This document shows, piece after piece, positions 33,250-41,180 of a DNA stretch of 64,000 nt (the stretch's first letter is position 1; each line of letters begins with the position of its first letter). The DNA comes from Rhizobiales bacterium PAR1 (GTDB taxonomy: Bacteria; Pseudomonadota; Alphaproteobacteria; Rhizobiales; Beijerinckiaceae). Location: assembly GCA_002256205.1 (NCBI GenBank), contig NKIW01000009.1:105540-169539 (forward strand). The letters are read 5' to 3'. The notes under the pieces were generated by a model. That model did not search any database. It was given only the letters and a program-made list of their open reading frames with translations, and had not been told where the DNA came from. Both the position numbers and the translations under genes were made by a program.

Positions 33250-34053
33250 TCAAATCGGCGTTCCCACATCGCTCTGGCTGCGCTGCGAGACGTGCCAGGG
33301 GATGAGGATCTGTTCGGCGATCTCCACCGCCGCATAAAGCGCAAAACCAAGCGCCGTGAGAACGAATACTGAGCCAAAGGCCATCGAGGTGTTGAGGTTG
33401 CCGTTGGCCTCGAGCAGCAGGTAGCCAAGCCCGCGATCCGAGGCGACGAATTCCGCCACCACCGCCGCTGTTGCGGAGAGCGCTGCCGCGACCTTGATGC
33501 CAGTAAAAAGTGTCGGCAGCGCATGCGGCACCTTGACCTTGACGAAGGTGCGCCAACGTCCTGCGCCGGTCGAACGCGCGAGGTCCATGATATCCGGGTC
33601 GACTGAACGAAACGCCGTGATCGCCGAGACGACGACCGGAAAGAACGACAGCAGGAAGACCAGCAGCACCTTCGGCACCAGCCCGAAGCCGAACCAGATG
33701 ATGAAGAGCGGTGCCACAGCGATCTTCGGCACGATCTGGAAAAAGACCAGCAGCGGATACACCGTCTTTTCCATGGATTTCGAAAAGGCCACCAGCAGCG
33801 CCAACGCAATGCCGATCACAACCGCGCAGCCAAAGCCGATCAGCATCGGCTGGAGCGTGAAGAGCGCAGCGTTCCAGTATTGCAGGCGGCGGTTGACCAG
33901 CTCGGCGAAAATCTCGCTCGGCGCAGGCAGGATATAGGCTGGCAGATGGAAGACGCGCGCCGCGATTTCCCATGCGAGCAAGAAGACCGCCACTGTTGCA
34001 GCGACCTGCAGACCGCCTCGAAACCGCCCGGCAAAAGCACCCTTCGCCGCCAT
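33250..34053 (-). CDS. NitT/TauT-type ABC transporter permease
   Basis: This 267-residue permease has about six helices (LQVAATVAVFLLAWEIAARV first). The stretch VAPLFIIWFGFGLVPKVLLV and the ATPase-contact region DLARSTGAGRWRTFVKVKVP are diagnostic for SsuC/TauC-type permeases. I chose ATG 34053 (MAAKGAFAG), which follows GGAGGAG. A longer frame to 34155 would cross the divergent regulator start. It works with the binding protein downstream and with the ATPase of the divergent arm. Confidence 0.9.
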   Translation of the reverse strand: MAAKGAFAGRFRGGLQVAATVAVFLLAWEIAARVFHLPAYILPAPSEIFAELVNRRLQYWNAALFTLQPMLIGFGCAVVIGIALALLVAFSKSMEKTVYPLLVFFQIVPKIAVAPLFIIWFGFGLVPKVLLVFLLSFFPVVVSAITAFRSVDPDIMDLARSTGAGRWRTFVKVKVPHALPTLFTGIKVAAALSATAAVVAEFVASDRGLGYLLLEANGNLNTSMAFGSVFVLTALGFALYAAVEIAEQILIPWHVSQRSQSDVGTPI

Positions 34054-34120
34054 CCTCAAACTCCTCCAGGATGTCCGTTGACGTGTTCTGCGACATGTGC
34101 AAACTGGATCATCATCCCTG

Positions 34121-34954
34121 ATGGAACTGTGTCCCATTAATATGCGGGTCGTCAAGTCGCAACTTTCTCACTGTCTCGCGCTGTTCGAGACGATGTCCGA
34201 CGCCGGGCGCGATCATCGCCTGACGGACCTTGCTGCGGCATTGGATGCGCCGAAAAGTTCCGTTCAGCGCCTGCTTGAGCATTTGATGGGCGAAGGCTGG
34301 GTGGAACAGGATGCCTCGACCGGGCAATACCGCCTGACCTTGCGTCTCGGCGTCCTCGGCCAGCGCTATATGCAGACAGCAGGGATCGCCGATGCGACAC
34401 AGGGCATTCTTGAGCGCGTGGCACGACAGACCGCCGAGCTGGTGCGTCTCACGGTCGTCGACCAGCAGAAACTGATCTGGATCGGCTCGGCGCAGGGCGC
34501 GCCGGCGGGCCTTCTCTACCAGCCCTCGATGAGCGGGCGGATCGTCTCCTTCGCGACCGCCAACGGAAAGGCCTGGCTCGCGACGCTCTCCGATGAGGAG
34601 GCGTGTGAAATCGCGCTGCGTGACGGCCTCGGCAAGAACCCCGGCAATGTCGGCCCACGGGCGATTGCGACCATCGATCACCTCCGGCGCGAGCTGGATG
34701 TTGTACGCAACAGAGGTTTTGCGGTGGTCGAGGAAGAGGCCGAGCCCGGCGTTGCAGCCATGGCCGTAGCGGTGCGTGATTCTGCGACCGGGCTTGCGCT
34801 TGGCACGACCAGCGTCGCGGGGCCTGTCGTGCGCCTGAGACCGGAGCGGCAACAGGAGATCATCCCGGTACTGACAAGCGCCGCACAGGAACTCGCGCGC
34901 ATCTGGCCGCTTTCGCGCCTCTCCCCAGCCCTCGAAAGCCGCATTCTGCCATGA
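34121..34954 (+). CDS. IclR family transcriptional regulator
   Basis: This protein of about 277 residues has an N-terminal winged helix (LALFETMSDAGRDHRLTDLAAA, then SSVQRLLEHLMGEGWV) and a C-terminal GAF-like effector domain (from about 75; VRLTVVDQQKLIWIG, FATANGKAWLA and RGFAVVEEE). IclR proteins usually respond to small organic acids. The start is uncertain: a GTG at 34097, the chosen ATG at 34121 and ATG 34142 are all in frame and none has a good ribosome site. It overlaps the ATPase gene by 4 bases and is divergent from the permease arm, so it probably controls both. Confidence 0.9.
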   Translation: MELCPINMRVVKSQLSHCLALFETMSDAGRDHRLTDLAAALDAPKSSVQRLLEHLMGEGWVEQDASTGQYRLTLRLGVLGQRYMQTAGIADATQGILERVARQTAELVRLTVVDQQKLIWIGSAQGAPAGLLYQPSMSGRIVSFATANGKAWLATLSDEEACEIALRDGLGKNPGNVGPRAIATIDHLRRELDVVRNRGFAVVEEEAEPGVAAMAVAVRDSATGLALGTTSVAGPVVRLRPERQQEIIPVLTSAAQELARIWPLSRLSPALESRILP

Positions 34955-35736
34955 CATCCACCGGCATTTCCCTGCGCGGCGTCTCCAAGACCTATGGCGT
35001 TGGCGATCGGCCAACGCTGGCGCTCTCGCCCATTGACCTCGATATCGGTGACGGCGAGTTTCTGGCGATTGTTGGCCCCTCGGGCTGCGGAAAATCGACG
35101 CTTCTCCGGCTGATCACCGGGCTTTTGCCGCGTTCAGGCGGTGATCTCACCGTCTTCGGCAAGCCGGTCACCGGCCCTGTCACGGACGTTGGCATCGTCT
35201 TCCAGCAGCCAGTCCTGCTGGAATGGCGCAATGTGCTCGACAACGTGCTGTTCCAGATCGATATGCGCGGTCTGGACCGCGAAAAGTACCGCCCGAAGGC
35301 GCTTGAACTGCTCCATGCAGTCGGCCTCGGCGATTTTCTGGATCGCCGGCCGTATGAACTCTCCGGCGGCATGCGCCAGCGCGCATCCATCGCGCGCGGG
35401 CTTGTGCATGAGCCGCCGCTTCTGATGATGGACGAGCCTTTTGGCGCGCTCGACGCGTTGACGCGCGAGCAGATGCGCGTCGATCTCGAACGGCTCTGGC
35501 TCGAAACAAAAAAGACTGTGGTGTTCATCACCCACTCGATTGACGAAGCCGTGCTGCTGGCGGACCGTGTGGTGGTGATGTCCCCCCGTCCGGGGCGGAT
35601 CGAAACCATCATCGAGATCGATATGCCCCGCCCGCGCGGTCTGGCTGCGCGCAAAAACCCTGTTTTCACTGAAGCCGTCGATGCGATCACCGAGATCTTC
35701 CTCGAACGCGGCGTTCTGCAAAGGCACCCGACATGA
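34951..35736 (+). CDS. NitT/TauT-type ABC transporter ATP-binding protein
   Basis: This 261-residue ATPase has Walker A GPSGCGKST (about 41), the signature LSGGMRQRASIARGL, Walker [15 protein letters not shown] and the switch histidine VFITHSIDEAV. The C-terminal SPRPGRIETIIEIDMPRPR is characteristic of SsuB/TauB-type ATPases. It overlaps the IclR stop and the next gene's start by 4 bases each. Its only nearby permease partner is the divergent one at 33250-34053. Confidence 0.93.
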   Translation: MTSTGISLRGVSKTYGVGDRPTLALSPIDLDIGDGEFLAIVGPSGCGKSTLLRLITGLLPRSGGDLTVFGKPVTGPVTDVGIVFQQPVLLEWRNVLDNVLFQIDMRGLDREKYRPKALELLHAVGLGDFLDRRPYELSGGMRQRASIARGLVHEPPLLMMDEPFGALDALTREQMRVDLERLWLETKKTVVFITHSIDEAVLLADRVVVMSPRPGRIETIIEIDMPRPRGLAARKNPVFTEAVDAITEIFLERGVLQRHPT

Positions 35737-36461
35737 GCACTTCCTTCGCAAGCACCCTCCTCGCCGCGCGCCGCAGCGGCAAGACCATCACCGATTTTGC
35801 TGGCGCGCCGGAATCGCTCGCCGAAGCGGTTCGCACCCAGCGCGCGGTAATGGAAGGGCTTGGCGAAACCGTTTGTGGCTGGAAGGTCAACCCGCACCCC
35901 GAAGTTGGCGGCGTGTCTGCGCCGATCTTCGCCGGTGCATGCAAGGAAGCGCCGACGAGCTGGCCCTTTGCCGAGCGCCTGGTCGTCGAAGTGGAGATCG
36001 CGGTGCGCCTGAAGCGCGATCTGCCGCCGGGACAATACAGCCGGGAGGAGATCATCGCGGCAATCGAGGACATGAGCCTCGGGGTGGAGATGTGCATCTC
36101 GCGCCTGCCGGCCGGCCATACCGCCTCGCCCTGGACCAACCTTTCGGACAGCCTCGCCAACGAAGGCTACGTGATCTCGAAAGCGTCGATGCCGCTGGCC
36201 GCCGTTGATTACGCCAGCCTTCCCTGCATCGTGACGCTCGACGGTGAAACGCTCTACAGCGCCCCGGCAAAGCATCCCGTGGGCGATCACATCCTGCCGG
36301 TGATGGCCTATGCCAATGCGCAGAGCGACCTCGTCGGCGGGCTTCGCGCGGGGCACTTCATTACCACCGGCAGCCTCTGCGGCATGGTGCCGGTGCCGCG
36401 CAAGGGTACGCTGCACGTGAGCCTTGGGTATTTCGGCGAGATGACGCTGCCGATCGTTTAA
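35733..36461 (+). CDS. FAH-superfamily hydratase/decarboxylase-like protein (2-keto-4-pentenoate hydratase type)
   Basis: This 242-residue protein resembles the 2-oxopent-4-enoate hydratase/4-oxalocrotonate decarboxylase branch of the fumarylacetoacetase superfamily. It has CGWKVNPHPEVGGVSAPIF (substrate loop), VVEVEIAVRLKRDLPPG (metal-binding glutamates), GVEMCISRL and FITTGSLCGMVPVPRKG (C-terminal core). Such enzymes act late in breakdown of aromatic compounds. Being the last gene of the IclR-ATPase arm, it suggests that the imported substrate yields a 2-keto acid. The exact reaction is inferred only from family. Confidence 0.78.
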   Translation: MSTSFASTLLAARRSGKTITDFAGAPESLAEAVRTQRAVMEGLGETVCGWKVNPHPEVGGVSAPIFAGACKEAPTSWPFAERLVVEVEIAVRLKRDLPPGQYSREEIIAAIEDMSLGVEMCISRLPAGHTASPWTNLSDSLANEGYVISKASMPLAAVDYASLPCIVTLDGETLYSAPAKHPVGDHILPVMAYANAQSDLVGGLRAGHFITTGSLCGMVPVPRKGTLHVSLGYFGEMTLPIV

Positions 36462-36464
36462 GCT

Positions 36465-36525
36465 GTTTTCTTGTTTTCACGCCTTTTCAAGCGAACCGGC
36501 TCCCACTTCGCTTGAAAAGGCTCTA
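36465..36525. repeat. Dispersed intergenic hairpin element, copy 2 (perfect 15-bp stem)
   Basis: GCCTTTTCAAGCGAA (36481-36495) and TTCGCTTGAAAAGGC (36507-36521) are exact reverse complements with an 11-base loop (ccggctcccac), ending in TCTA. It lies between two convergent genes and could end transcription from both sides. It shares the GCGAACCGG...CCACTTCGC core with copy 1, while the outer stem bases differ in a compensating way. Confidence 0.82.
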
Positions 36526-36553
36526 ACTCCTGCGACTTCTAACTCCTGAGACC
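36522..36553. repeat. Near-perfect 16-bp tandem duplication at the ABC-F gene end
   Basis: TCTAACTCCTG followed by CGACT (36522-36537) is repeated as TCTAACTCCTG followed by AGACC (36538-36553). The ABC-F stop codon lies in the second unit and an unused second TAG lies in the first. The duplicate begins inside the end of the hairpin element. Confidence 0.8.
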
Positions 36554-38161
36554 CGGCGCTTCCTGCCCGGTGCGCGCGACATATTCCGTATATCCGCCGC
36601 CGTAGGTGTGGATGCCTTCCGGCGTCAGCTCCAGCACGCGGTTCGAGAGCGCGGCGAGGAAGTGCCGGTCATGGCTGACGAACAGCATGGTGCCCTCGAA
36701 CTGCGAGAGCGCCGCGATCAGCATTTCCTTCGTCGCCATATCGAGGTGGTTGGTGGGCTCATCGAGCACCAGCAGGTTCGGCGGATCAAAAAGCATCAGC
36801 GCCATCACGAGGCGGGCTTTTTCGCCGCCTGAAAGCACGCGGCAGCGCTTTTCAACGTCATCGCCGGAAAAACCGAAACACCCTGCGAGTGCACGCAAGG
36901 AACCCTGCCCGGCTTGCGGAAACGTGTCTTCCAGCGTCTCGAACACGGTGCGCTCACCGTCGAGCACTTCCATCGCGTGTTGCGCGAAGTAACCCATTTT
37001 CACGCCAACGCCGAGCGTCGCGCTACCCTCATCCGGCTCCGACGCGCCGGCGACAAGCTTGAGCAGGGTCGATTTTCCCGCGCCGTTGACGCCCATCACG
37101 CACCAGCGCTCCTTGCGTCGCACGTGAAAATCGAGTCCGTCATAGATCACGCGGTTGCCATAGCGCTTGTGCACGCCCTTGACCGCAATCACATCATCCC
37201 CCGAGCGCGGCGCGGGCAGGAACTCGAACAACACGGTCTGGCGGCGTTTGGGCGGCTCGACGCGCTCGATCTTGTCGAGCTTTTTCACGCGGCTCTGCAC
37301 CTGCGCGGCGTGGCTGGCGCGGGCCTTGAAACGCTCGATGAAGTTGATTTCCTTCGCCAGCATCGCCTGCTGGCGCTCGAACTGCGCCTGCTGGTGCTTC
37401 TCGTTGAGCGCGCGCTGCTGGGCGTAAAACTCGTAATTGCCCGAATATGTGGTGAGCGAGCCGCCGTCGATTTCGACAATCTTGGAGACGATGCGGTTCA
37501 TGAACTCGCGATCATGCGAGGTCATCATCAGTGCGCCTTCAAAGCCCTTGAGGAATTCCTCGAGCCAGATCAGGCTTTCAAGATCGAGATGGTTCGAGGG
37601 TTCGTCGAGCAGCATCGCATCAGGGCGCATCAGCAGGATGCGGGCGAGCGCGACGCGCATCTTCCAGCCGCCGGAAAGCTTGCCGACATCGCCATCCATC
37701 ATCTCCTGGCTGAAACCGAGACCATCGAGCACCTCACGTGCGCGACCATCGAGCGCATAGCCGTCGAGCTCTTCGAAGCGCGCCTGCACCTCGCCATAGC
37801 GGGCGATGATCTCGTCCATCTCGTCGGCGCGATCCGGGTCCATCATCGCGGCTTCAAGGTCTTTGAGTTCTGCCGCAACTGCGCTCACCGGGCCGGCGCC
37901 ATCCATGACTTCCGCCACAGCGCTGCGCCCCGCCATATCGCCGACATCCTGGCTGAAATAGCCGATGGTGATACCGCGATCGATCGAGACCTGCCCTTCG
38001 TCCGGGCTTTCCTCGCCAGTGATCATGCGGAACAGCGTCGTCTTGCCCGCACCATTCGGACCGACAAGCCCGACCTTTTCACCGCGCAAAAGCGCGGCGG
38101 AGGCCTCGATGAAGAGAAGCTGGCTGGAATTCTGCTTGGAGATATTTTCGAGACGAATCAT
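36539..38161 (-). CDS. ABC-F family ATPase (YbiT-like ribosome-associated protein)
   Basis: This 540-residue soluble protein has two ABC ATPase domains and no membrane helices. The first has Walker A GPNGAGKTT (about 36) and the signature LSGGWKMRVALARIL. The second has GVNGAGKST (about 357), LSGGEKARLVMAL and LLVLDEPTNHLD. A charged linker (about 245-300, RALNEKHQQAQFERQQ) matches the P-site tRNA interaction motif region. ABC-F proteins act on the ribosome as translation factors or antibiotic-protection proteins. The sequence and length are closest to the housekeeping YbiT/Uup-type branch. It stands alone between two convergent or tandem units. Confidence 0.92.
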   Translation of the reverse strand: MIRLENISKQNSSQLLFIEASAALLRGEKVGLVGPNGAGKTTLFRMITGEESPDEGQVSIDRGITIGYFSQDVGDMAGRSAVAEVMDGAGPVSAVAAELKDLEAAMMDPDRADEMDEIIARYGEVQARFEELDGYALDGRAREVLDGLGFSQEMMDGDVGKLSGGWKMRVALARILLMRPDAMLLDEPSNHLDLESLIWLEEFLKGFEGALMMTSHDREFMNRIVSKIVEIDGGSLTTYSGNYEFYAQQRALNEKHQQAQFERQQAMLAKEINFIERFKARASHAAQVQSRVKKLDKIERVEPPKRRQTVLFEFLPAPRSGDDVIAVKGVHKRYGNRVIYDGLDFHVRRKERWCVMGVNGAGKSTLLKLVAGASEPDEGSATLGVGVKMGYFAQHAMEVLDGERTVFETLEDTFPQAGQGSLRALAGCFGFSGDDVEKRCRVLSGGEKARLVMALMLFDPPNLLVLDEPTNHLDMATKEMLIAALSQFEGTMLFVSHDRHFLAALSNRVLELTPEGIHTYGGGYTEYVARTGQEAPGLRS

Positions 38162-38224
38162 GGAAATGCCGGTCCGGAGAAATTTCCCCGGAGCGTTAGA
38201 GCATGTTGATCAGGGTTGGAAGGG

Positions 38225-38743
38225 TTAGCCTGTCCGGTATTGCCGTTTCGGCTCCGGGCGGTAGGTCGCGAGTGGCCCCTGCCCGCGCCGGTATACCATC
38301 AGAGTCCGTAGGAAGCTCACCACGATATCGCCGGTCTGATTGTAGCCGATTGTGCGGATCTTCAGGATGCCTATCTCCGGGCGCGAGCCGGAATCGCGCT
38401 TCTCCAGCACCTCGGACTCGGCATAGAGCGTATCGCCCTCATAGACCGGATTCGGCAGACGCACCTCATCCCAGCCGAGGTTGGCGAAGACGTTCTGCGA
38501 GACATCCTGCACCGATTGCCCAGTCACCAGCGAAAGCGTGAAGCAGGAGTTCACCAGCGGCTTGCCGAAGCTCGTGTGCGCGGCGTAATTCGCATCAAAA
38601 TGAAGATGCGCTGTGTTCAGCGTGAGCTGGGTGAACCACGCATTGTCAGTCGCGGTGATGGTGCGCCCGAGGGGGTGCTTGTAGACATCCCCAATCTCGA
38701 AATCCTCGAAGAAGCGGCCATTCCAACCCTGAACAACCGCCAT
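38225..38743 (-). CDS. MaoC-family (R)-specific enoyl-CoA hydratase-like protein
   Basis: This 172-residue hot-dog-fold protein resembles MaoC dehydratases. It has GRFFEDFEIGDVYKHPLGRTI at the N-terminus, the catalytic-type stretch NTAHLHFDANYAAHTSFGKPLV (Asp/His pair near 55-60) and YEGDTLYAESEVLEKRDS. Such proteins hydrate enoyl-CoA esters or dehydrate 3-hydroxyacyl-CoA. The ATG at 38743 follows GAGGGTAAA, one base after the SDR stop. It is the last gene of the amidase/CoA-transferase operon, which supports a CoA-ester pathway. Confidence 0.9.
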   Translation of the reverse strand: MAVVQGWNGRFFEDFEIGDVYKHPLGRTITATDNAWFTQLTLNTAHLHFDANYAAHTSFGKPLVNSCFTLSLVTGQSVQDVSQNVFANLGWDEVRLPNPVYEGDTLYAESEVLEKRDSGSRPEIGILKIRTIGYNQTGDIVVSFLRTLMVYRRGQGPLATYRPEPKRQYRTG

Positions 38744-38744
38744 T

Positions 38745-39512
38745 TTACCCTCGGAATGCCTGTCCGCCATCAACATCGAGCACCGCACCGCTGACATAGC
38801 CGCAGGCGGGCGATGCGAGGAAGGCCGCAGAGCGCGCAATTTCCTCGGGTTCGATCAGCCGGTTGAACGGCAGGCCGGTCAGCATTTCCTGCCAACGATT
38901 TTCATCGCCCAGCGCGTCCTTCGCCTTGGTTTTCGAGAGCGTGACGATGCGATCCGTCCGCGTCTGGCTCGGGTTGATGCCGAAGACGCGCACGCCCCAT
39001 TCGCTCGATTTGCCACCGACCGCGCCAGTGAATGCCATCAGCGCGGCATTGCCGGTCGCGCCGCAGACGTAGTTGTAGCGCGGGCTGCGCCCCGCTCCGC
39101 CGATGATGTTGACGATCACGCCATCGCCCTTCGCCTTCATCTTGGCGAGGTAGAGCTGCGTGAGATGGATGTAGCCCATCACCTTGAGCGCCCAGGCCGC
39201 CTCCCATGTCTCCATGGAGAGATCAAGCAGCCCACCAGCGGGAATGGCGCCGGCGTTGTTGACGAGCACATCGATCTCCGGATGCAGCGCCGCGACGCGC
39301 TCGCGCTCGGCGGCCTGCGAGAGGTCCGCCGGACATAGCGTGACCGCATTGGGTGATGCGAGCGTCGCCGCTGCCTCGTTCAACTTGGCCGCATCACGCG
39401 CGACCAGCACAACCGAGCAGCCCTCTTCCAGAAACACCTTTGCGCAAGCGATGCCGATACCCTTCGAGCCACCGGTGATGAGAACGCGCTTTCCTGCGAG
39501 GCGAAGATCCAT
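38745..39512 (-). CDS. SDR-family protein lacking the Ser-Tyr-Lys triad
   Basis: This 255-residue protein has the SDR fold: cofactor loop ITGGSKGIG (about 12-20), NNAGAI (about 85) and a C-terminus with SGAVLDVDGG. The active site is changed. The usual serine region reads NIIGGAGR, and where YxxxK is expected the sequence is CGATGNAALMAF, putting glycine (about 151) and asparagine (about 155) at the tyrosine and lysine positions. The family resembles the PRK06125-type SDR group, which has the same replacement. It may bind NAD(P)H with different chemistry, or have a non-redox role. It lies directly before the MaoC gene. Confidence 0.88.
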   Translation of the reverse strand: MDLRLAGKRVLITGGSKGIGIACAKVFLEEGCSVVLVARDAAKLNEAAATLASPNAVTLCPADLSQAAERERVAALHPEIDVLVNNAGAIPAGGLLDLSMETWEAAWALKVMGYIHLTQLYLAKMKAKGDGVIVNIIGGAGRSPRYNYVCGATGNAALMAFTGAVGGKSSEWGVRVFGINPSQTRTDRIVTLSKTKAKDALGDENRWQEMLTGLPFNRLIEPEEIARSAAFLASPACGYVSGAVLDVDGGQAFRG

Positions 39513-39515
39513 GGT

Positions 39516-40394
39516 TCAGGCTCCGGGAGTCTGGTTGGCGGTAAACCAGTCGCAGATCGCGCTTCCGGTCGTGAAAAGTACCTTGTCCGAGGCTTGCAGC
39601 ACATCGAGCATGTGAACGAGTTCATGCATGCGATGCGGCACCGAGATCAGATGCGGATGCAGGCCGATGGCGAGCACGCGCGGGTTTTCCGTGCTCTCGG
39701 CTTCAAATTGGCGCAGCGTGAACTCAAGCCGCCGCGCCATTTCGCCCGTCGCGTGACGCTCGATGGCGTAGATGATGGAATCGTTGACCTCGACGTTATA
39801 GGGCATCGCCACCAGCGGCCCTGCTTTGGTCGTCATGTAAGAGGGAAGGTCATCGACCACCCAATCGCAAACGTAATCGACGCCTGCCGCCTTCAGGATA
39901 TCCGGCGTATCGACAGTCTCGCGCAGGCCCGGCGAGAGCCAGCCGCGAACCTTCTTGCCGGTGAAGCCCTCGATCTTGTCGAGACAAGCCTTGATCAGCG
40001 CGCCCTCGCCGCCTTCGACGTGGTTCATCGCCTTCTGGTGCATGCCATGGCCGATGAATTCCCAACCGGCATCGCGCATCGCGATCGCTGCTTCGGGGTA
40101 AGCGTCTATCACACCCGCGTTGAAGCTCGTCGAAGCCGGCAAACCGCGCTTGGCGAAGAGATCAAGGATGCGCGGCATGCCGGAACGCATCCCGTAATCC
40201 GCCCACGAGAAATTCGGTACATCCGGCACGGTTTCACGGCCATGCGGCGGGGTGATGATGGTGCGCGGCATGGCATGATCGAACTGCCAGTGCTCCACAT
40301 TCACCACGAGGTGCACGAGGATAGACTTTCCATCCATCGGCGGCAGTTTTGGCCGCGAGGAACTCATCCGGTAGGGAATGCGGGGATTGGCCAT
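39516..40394 (-). CDS. Polysaccharide deacetylase-fold hydrolase (PuuE/allantoinase-like)
   Basis: This 292-residue enzyme is of the NodB-homology superfamily. It shows ILVHLVVNVEHW at the position of the first motif, GWEFIGHGMHQKAMN (metal histidines) and RGWLSPGLRETVDT (fourth motif). The N-terminal VVNVEHW is closer to PuuE-type allantoinases and related C-N hydrolases than to sugar deacetylases, and there is no signal peptide. That agrees with its operon partners, an amidase and a NitT/TauT importer. The substrate is unknown. The start at 40394 follows GAGGCG. Confidence 0.82.
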   Translation of the reverse strand: MANPRIPYRMSSSRPKLPPMDGKSILVHLVVNVEHWQFDHAMPRTIITPPHGRETVPDVPNFSWADYGMRSGMPRILDLFAKRGLPASTSFNAGVIDAYPEAAIAMRDAGWEFIGHGMHQKAMNHVEGGEGALIKACLDKIEGFTGKKVRGWLSPGLRETVDTPDILKAAGVDYVCDWVVDDLPSYMTTKAGPLVAMPYNVEVNDSIIYAIERHATGEMARRLEFTLRQFEAESTENPRVLAIGLHPHLISVPHRMHELVHMLDVLQASDKVLFTTGSAICDWFTANQTPGA

Positions 40395-40412
40395 TGGCGC
40401 CTCAGCTGCTTT

Positions 40413-41171
40413 TTAATGCCCGCTGCCGCGCATTTCGGCCATGATCATCGCCTTGAAGCGGATAAAATCCGCCGTGGTGAGATCATCAATCGAGCGCGGG
40501 CGACGGAGCGAAATAGGGATGGTGCGGGTGATACGGCCGGGCCGTGCGGTCATCACGCAGATGCGGTCCGCCAGCAGGATGGCCTCATCGATATCATGGG
40601 TGACGAAGAGCACCGTCGTCTTGAGGTTCTGCCAGACCTCCAGCAGCAGCGCCTGCATCGAAAGCCGCGTCTGCGCATCGAGCGCGCCGAAGGGCTCGTC
40701 CATCAGCAGGGCGCGCGGCTCCATGACGAGCGCACGGGCGATGCCGACGCGCTGACGCATACCGCCAGAGAGTTGCACCGGCAGGGCCTCGTGGAACTGT
40801 TCCAGCCCGACGATGCGCAGGATTTCACGCGCGCGCAGCTCATAATCCGAGCGCGCGATTTTCTGCACTTTCGGGCCGAAAACTACATTCTCCCAGACAT
40901 TGAGCCACGGCAGGAGCGAAGCCTCCTGAAACACCACGCCGCGATCTGGCCCCGGCCTTGCGACCGGCTGGTTATCGAACAGCAGCTTGCCTTCACTGAG
41001 AGGCTCAAACCCGGCGACAAGGTTGAGCAGCGTCGATTTCCCGCAGCCGGACGGGCCCAACAGCGCGACGAACTCACCCTCGGCGACCTCGAAATCCACA
41101 TTATCGAGCGCGACGACCGCGCGCGCGCCACCGTAGGTCTTCGAGACGGATTGCAGCGAAATCGTACCCAT
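40413..41171 (-). CDS. NitT/TauT-type ABC transporter ATP-binding protein (second system)
   Basis: This 252-residue ATPase has Walker A GPSGCGKST (about 39), Q-loop VVFQEASLLPWLNV, the signature LSGGMRQRVGIARAL, Walker [14 protein letters not shown] and the switch VTHDIDEAI. The C-terminal TARPGRITRTIPISLRRPR is typical of SsuB/TauB. Its permease and binding protein lie directly upstream on the same strand, so this importer is complete, unlike the split one at 32230-35736. Confidence 0.94.
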   Translation of the reverse strand: MGTISLQSVSKTYGGARAVVALDNVDFEVAEGEFVALLGPSGCGKSTLLNLVAGFEPLSEGKLLFDNQPVARPGPDRGVVFQEASLLPWLNVWENVVFGPKVQKIARSDYELRAREILRIVGLEQFHEALPVQLSGGMRQRVGIARALVMEPRALLMDEPFGALDAQTRLSMQALLLEVWQNLKTTVLFVTHDIDEAILLADRICVMTARPGRITRTIPISLRRPRSIDDLTTADFIRFKAMIMAEMRGSGH

Positions 41172-41180
41172 AGCGCCCGC

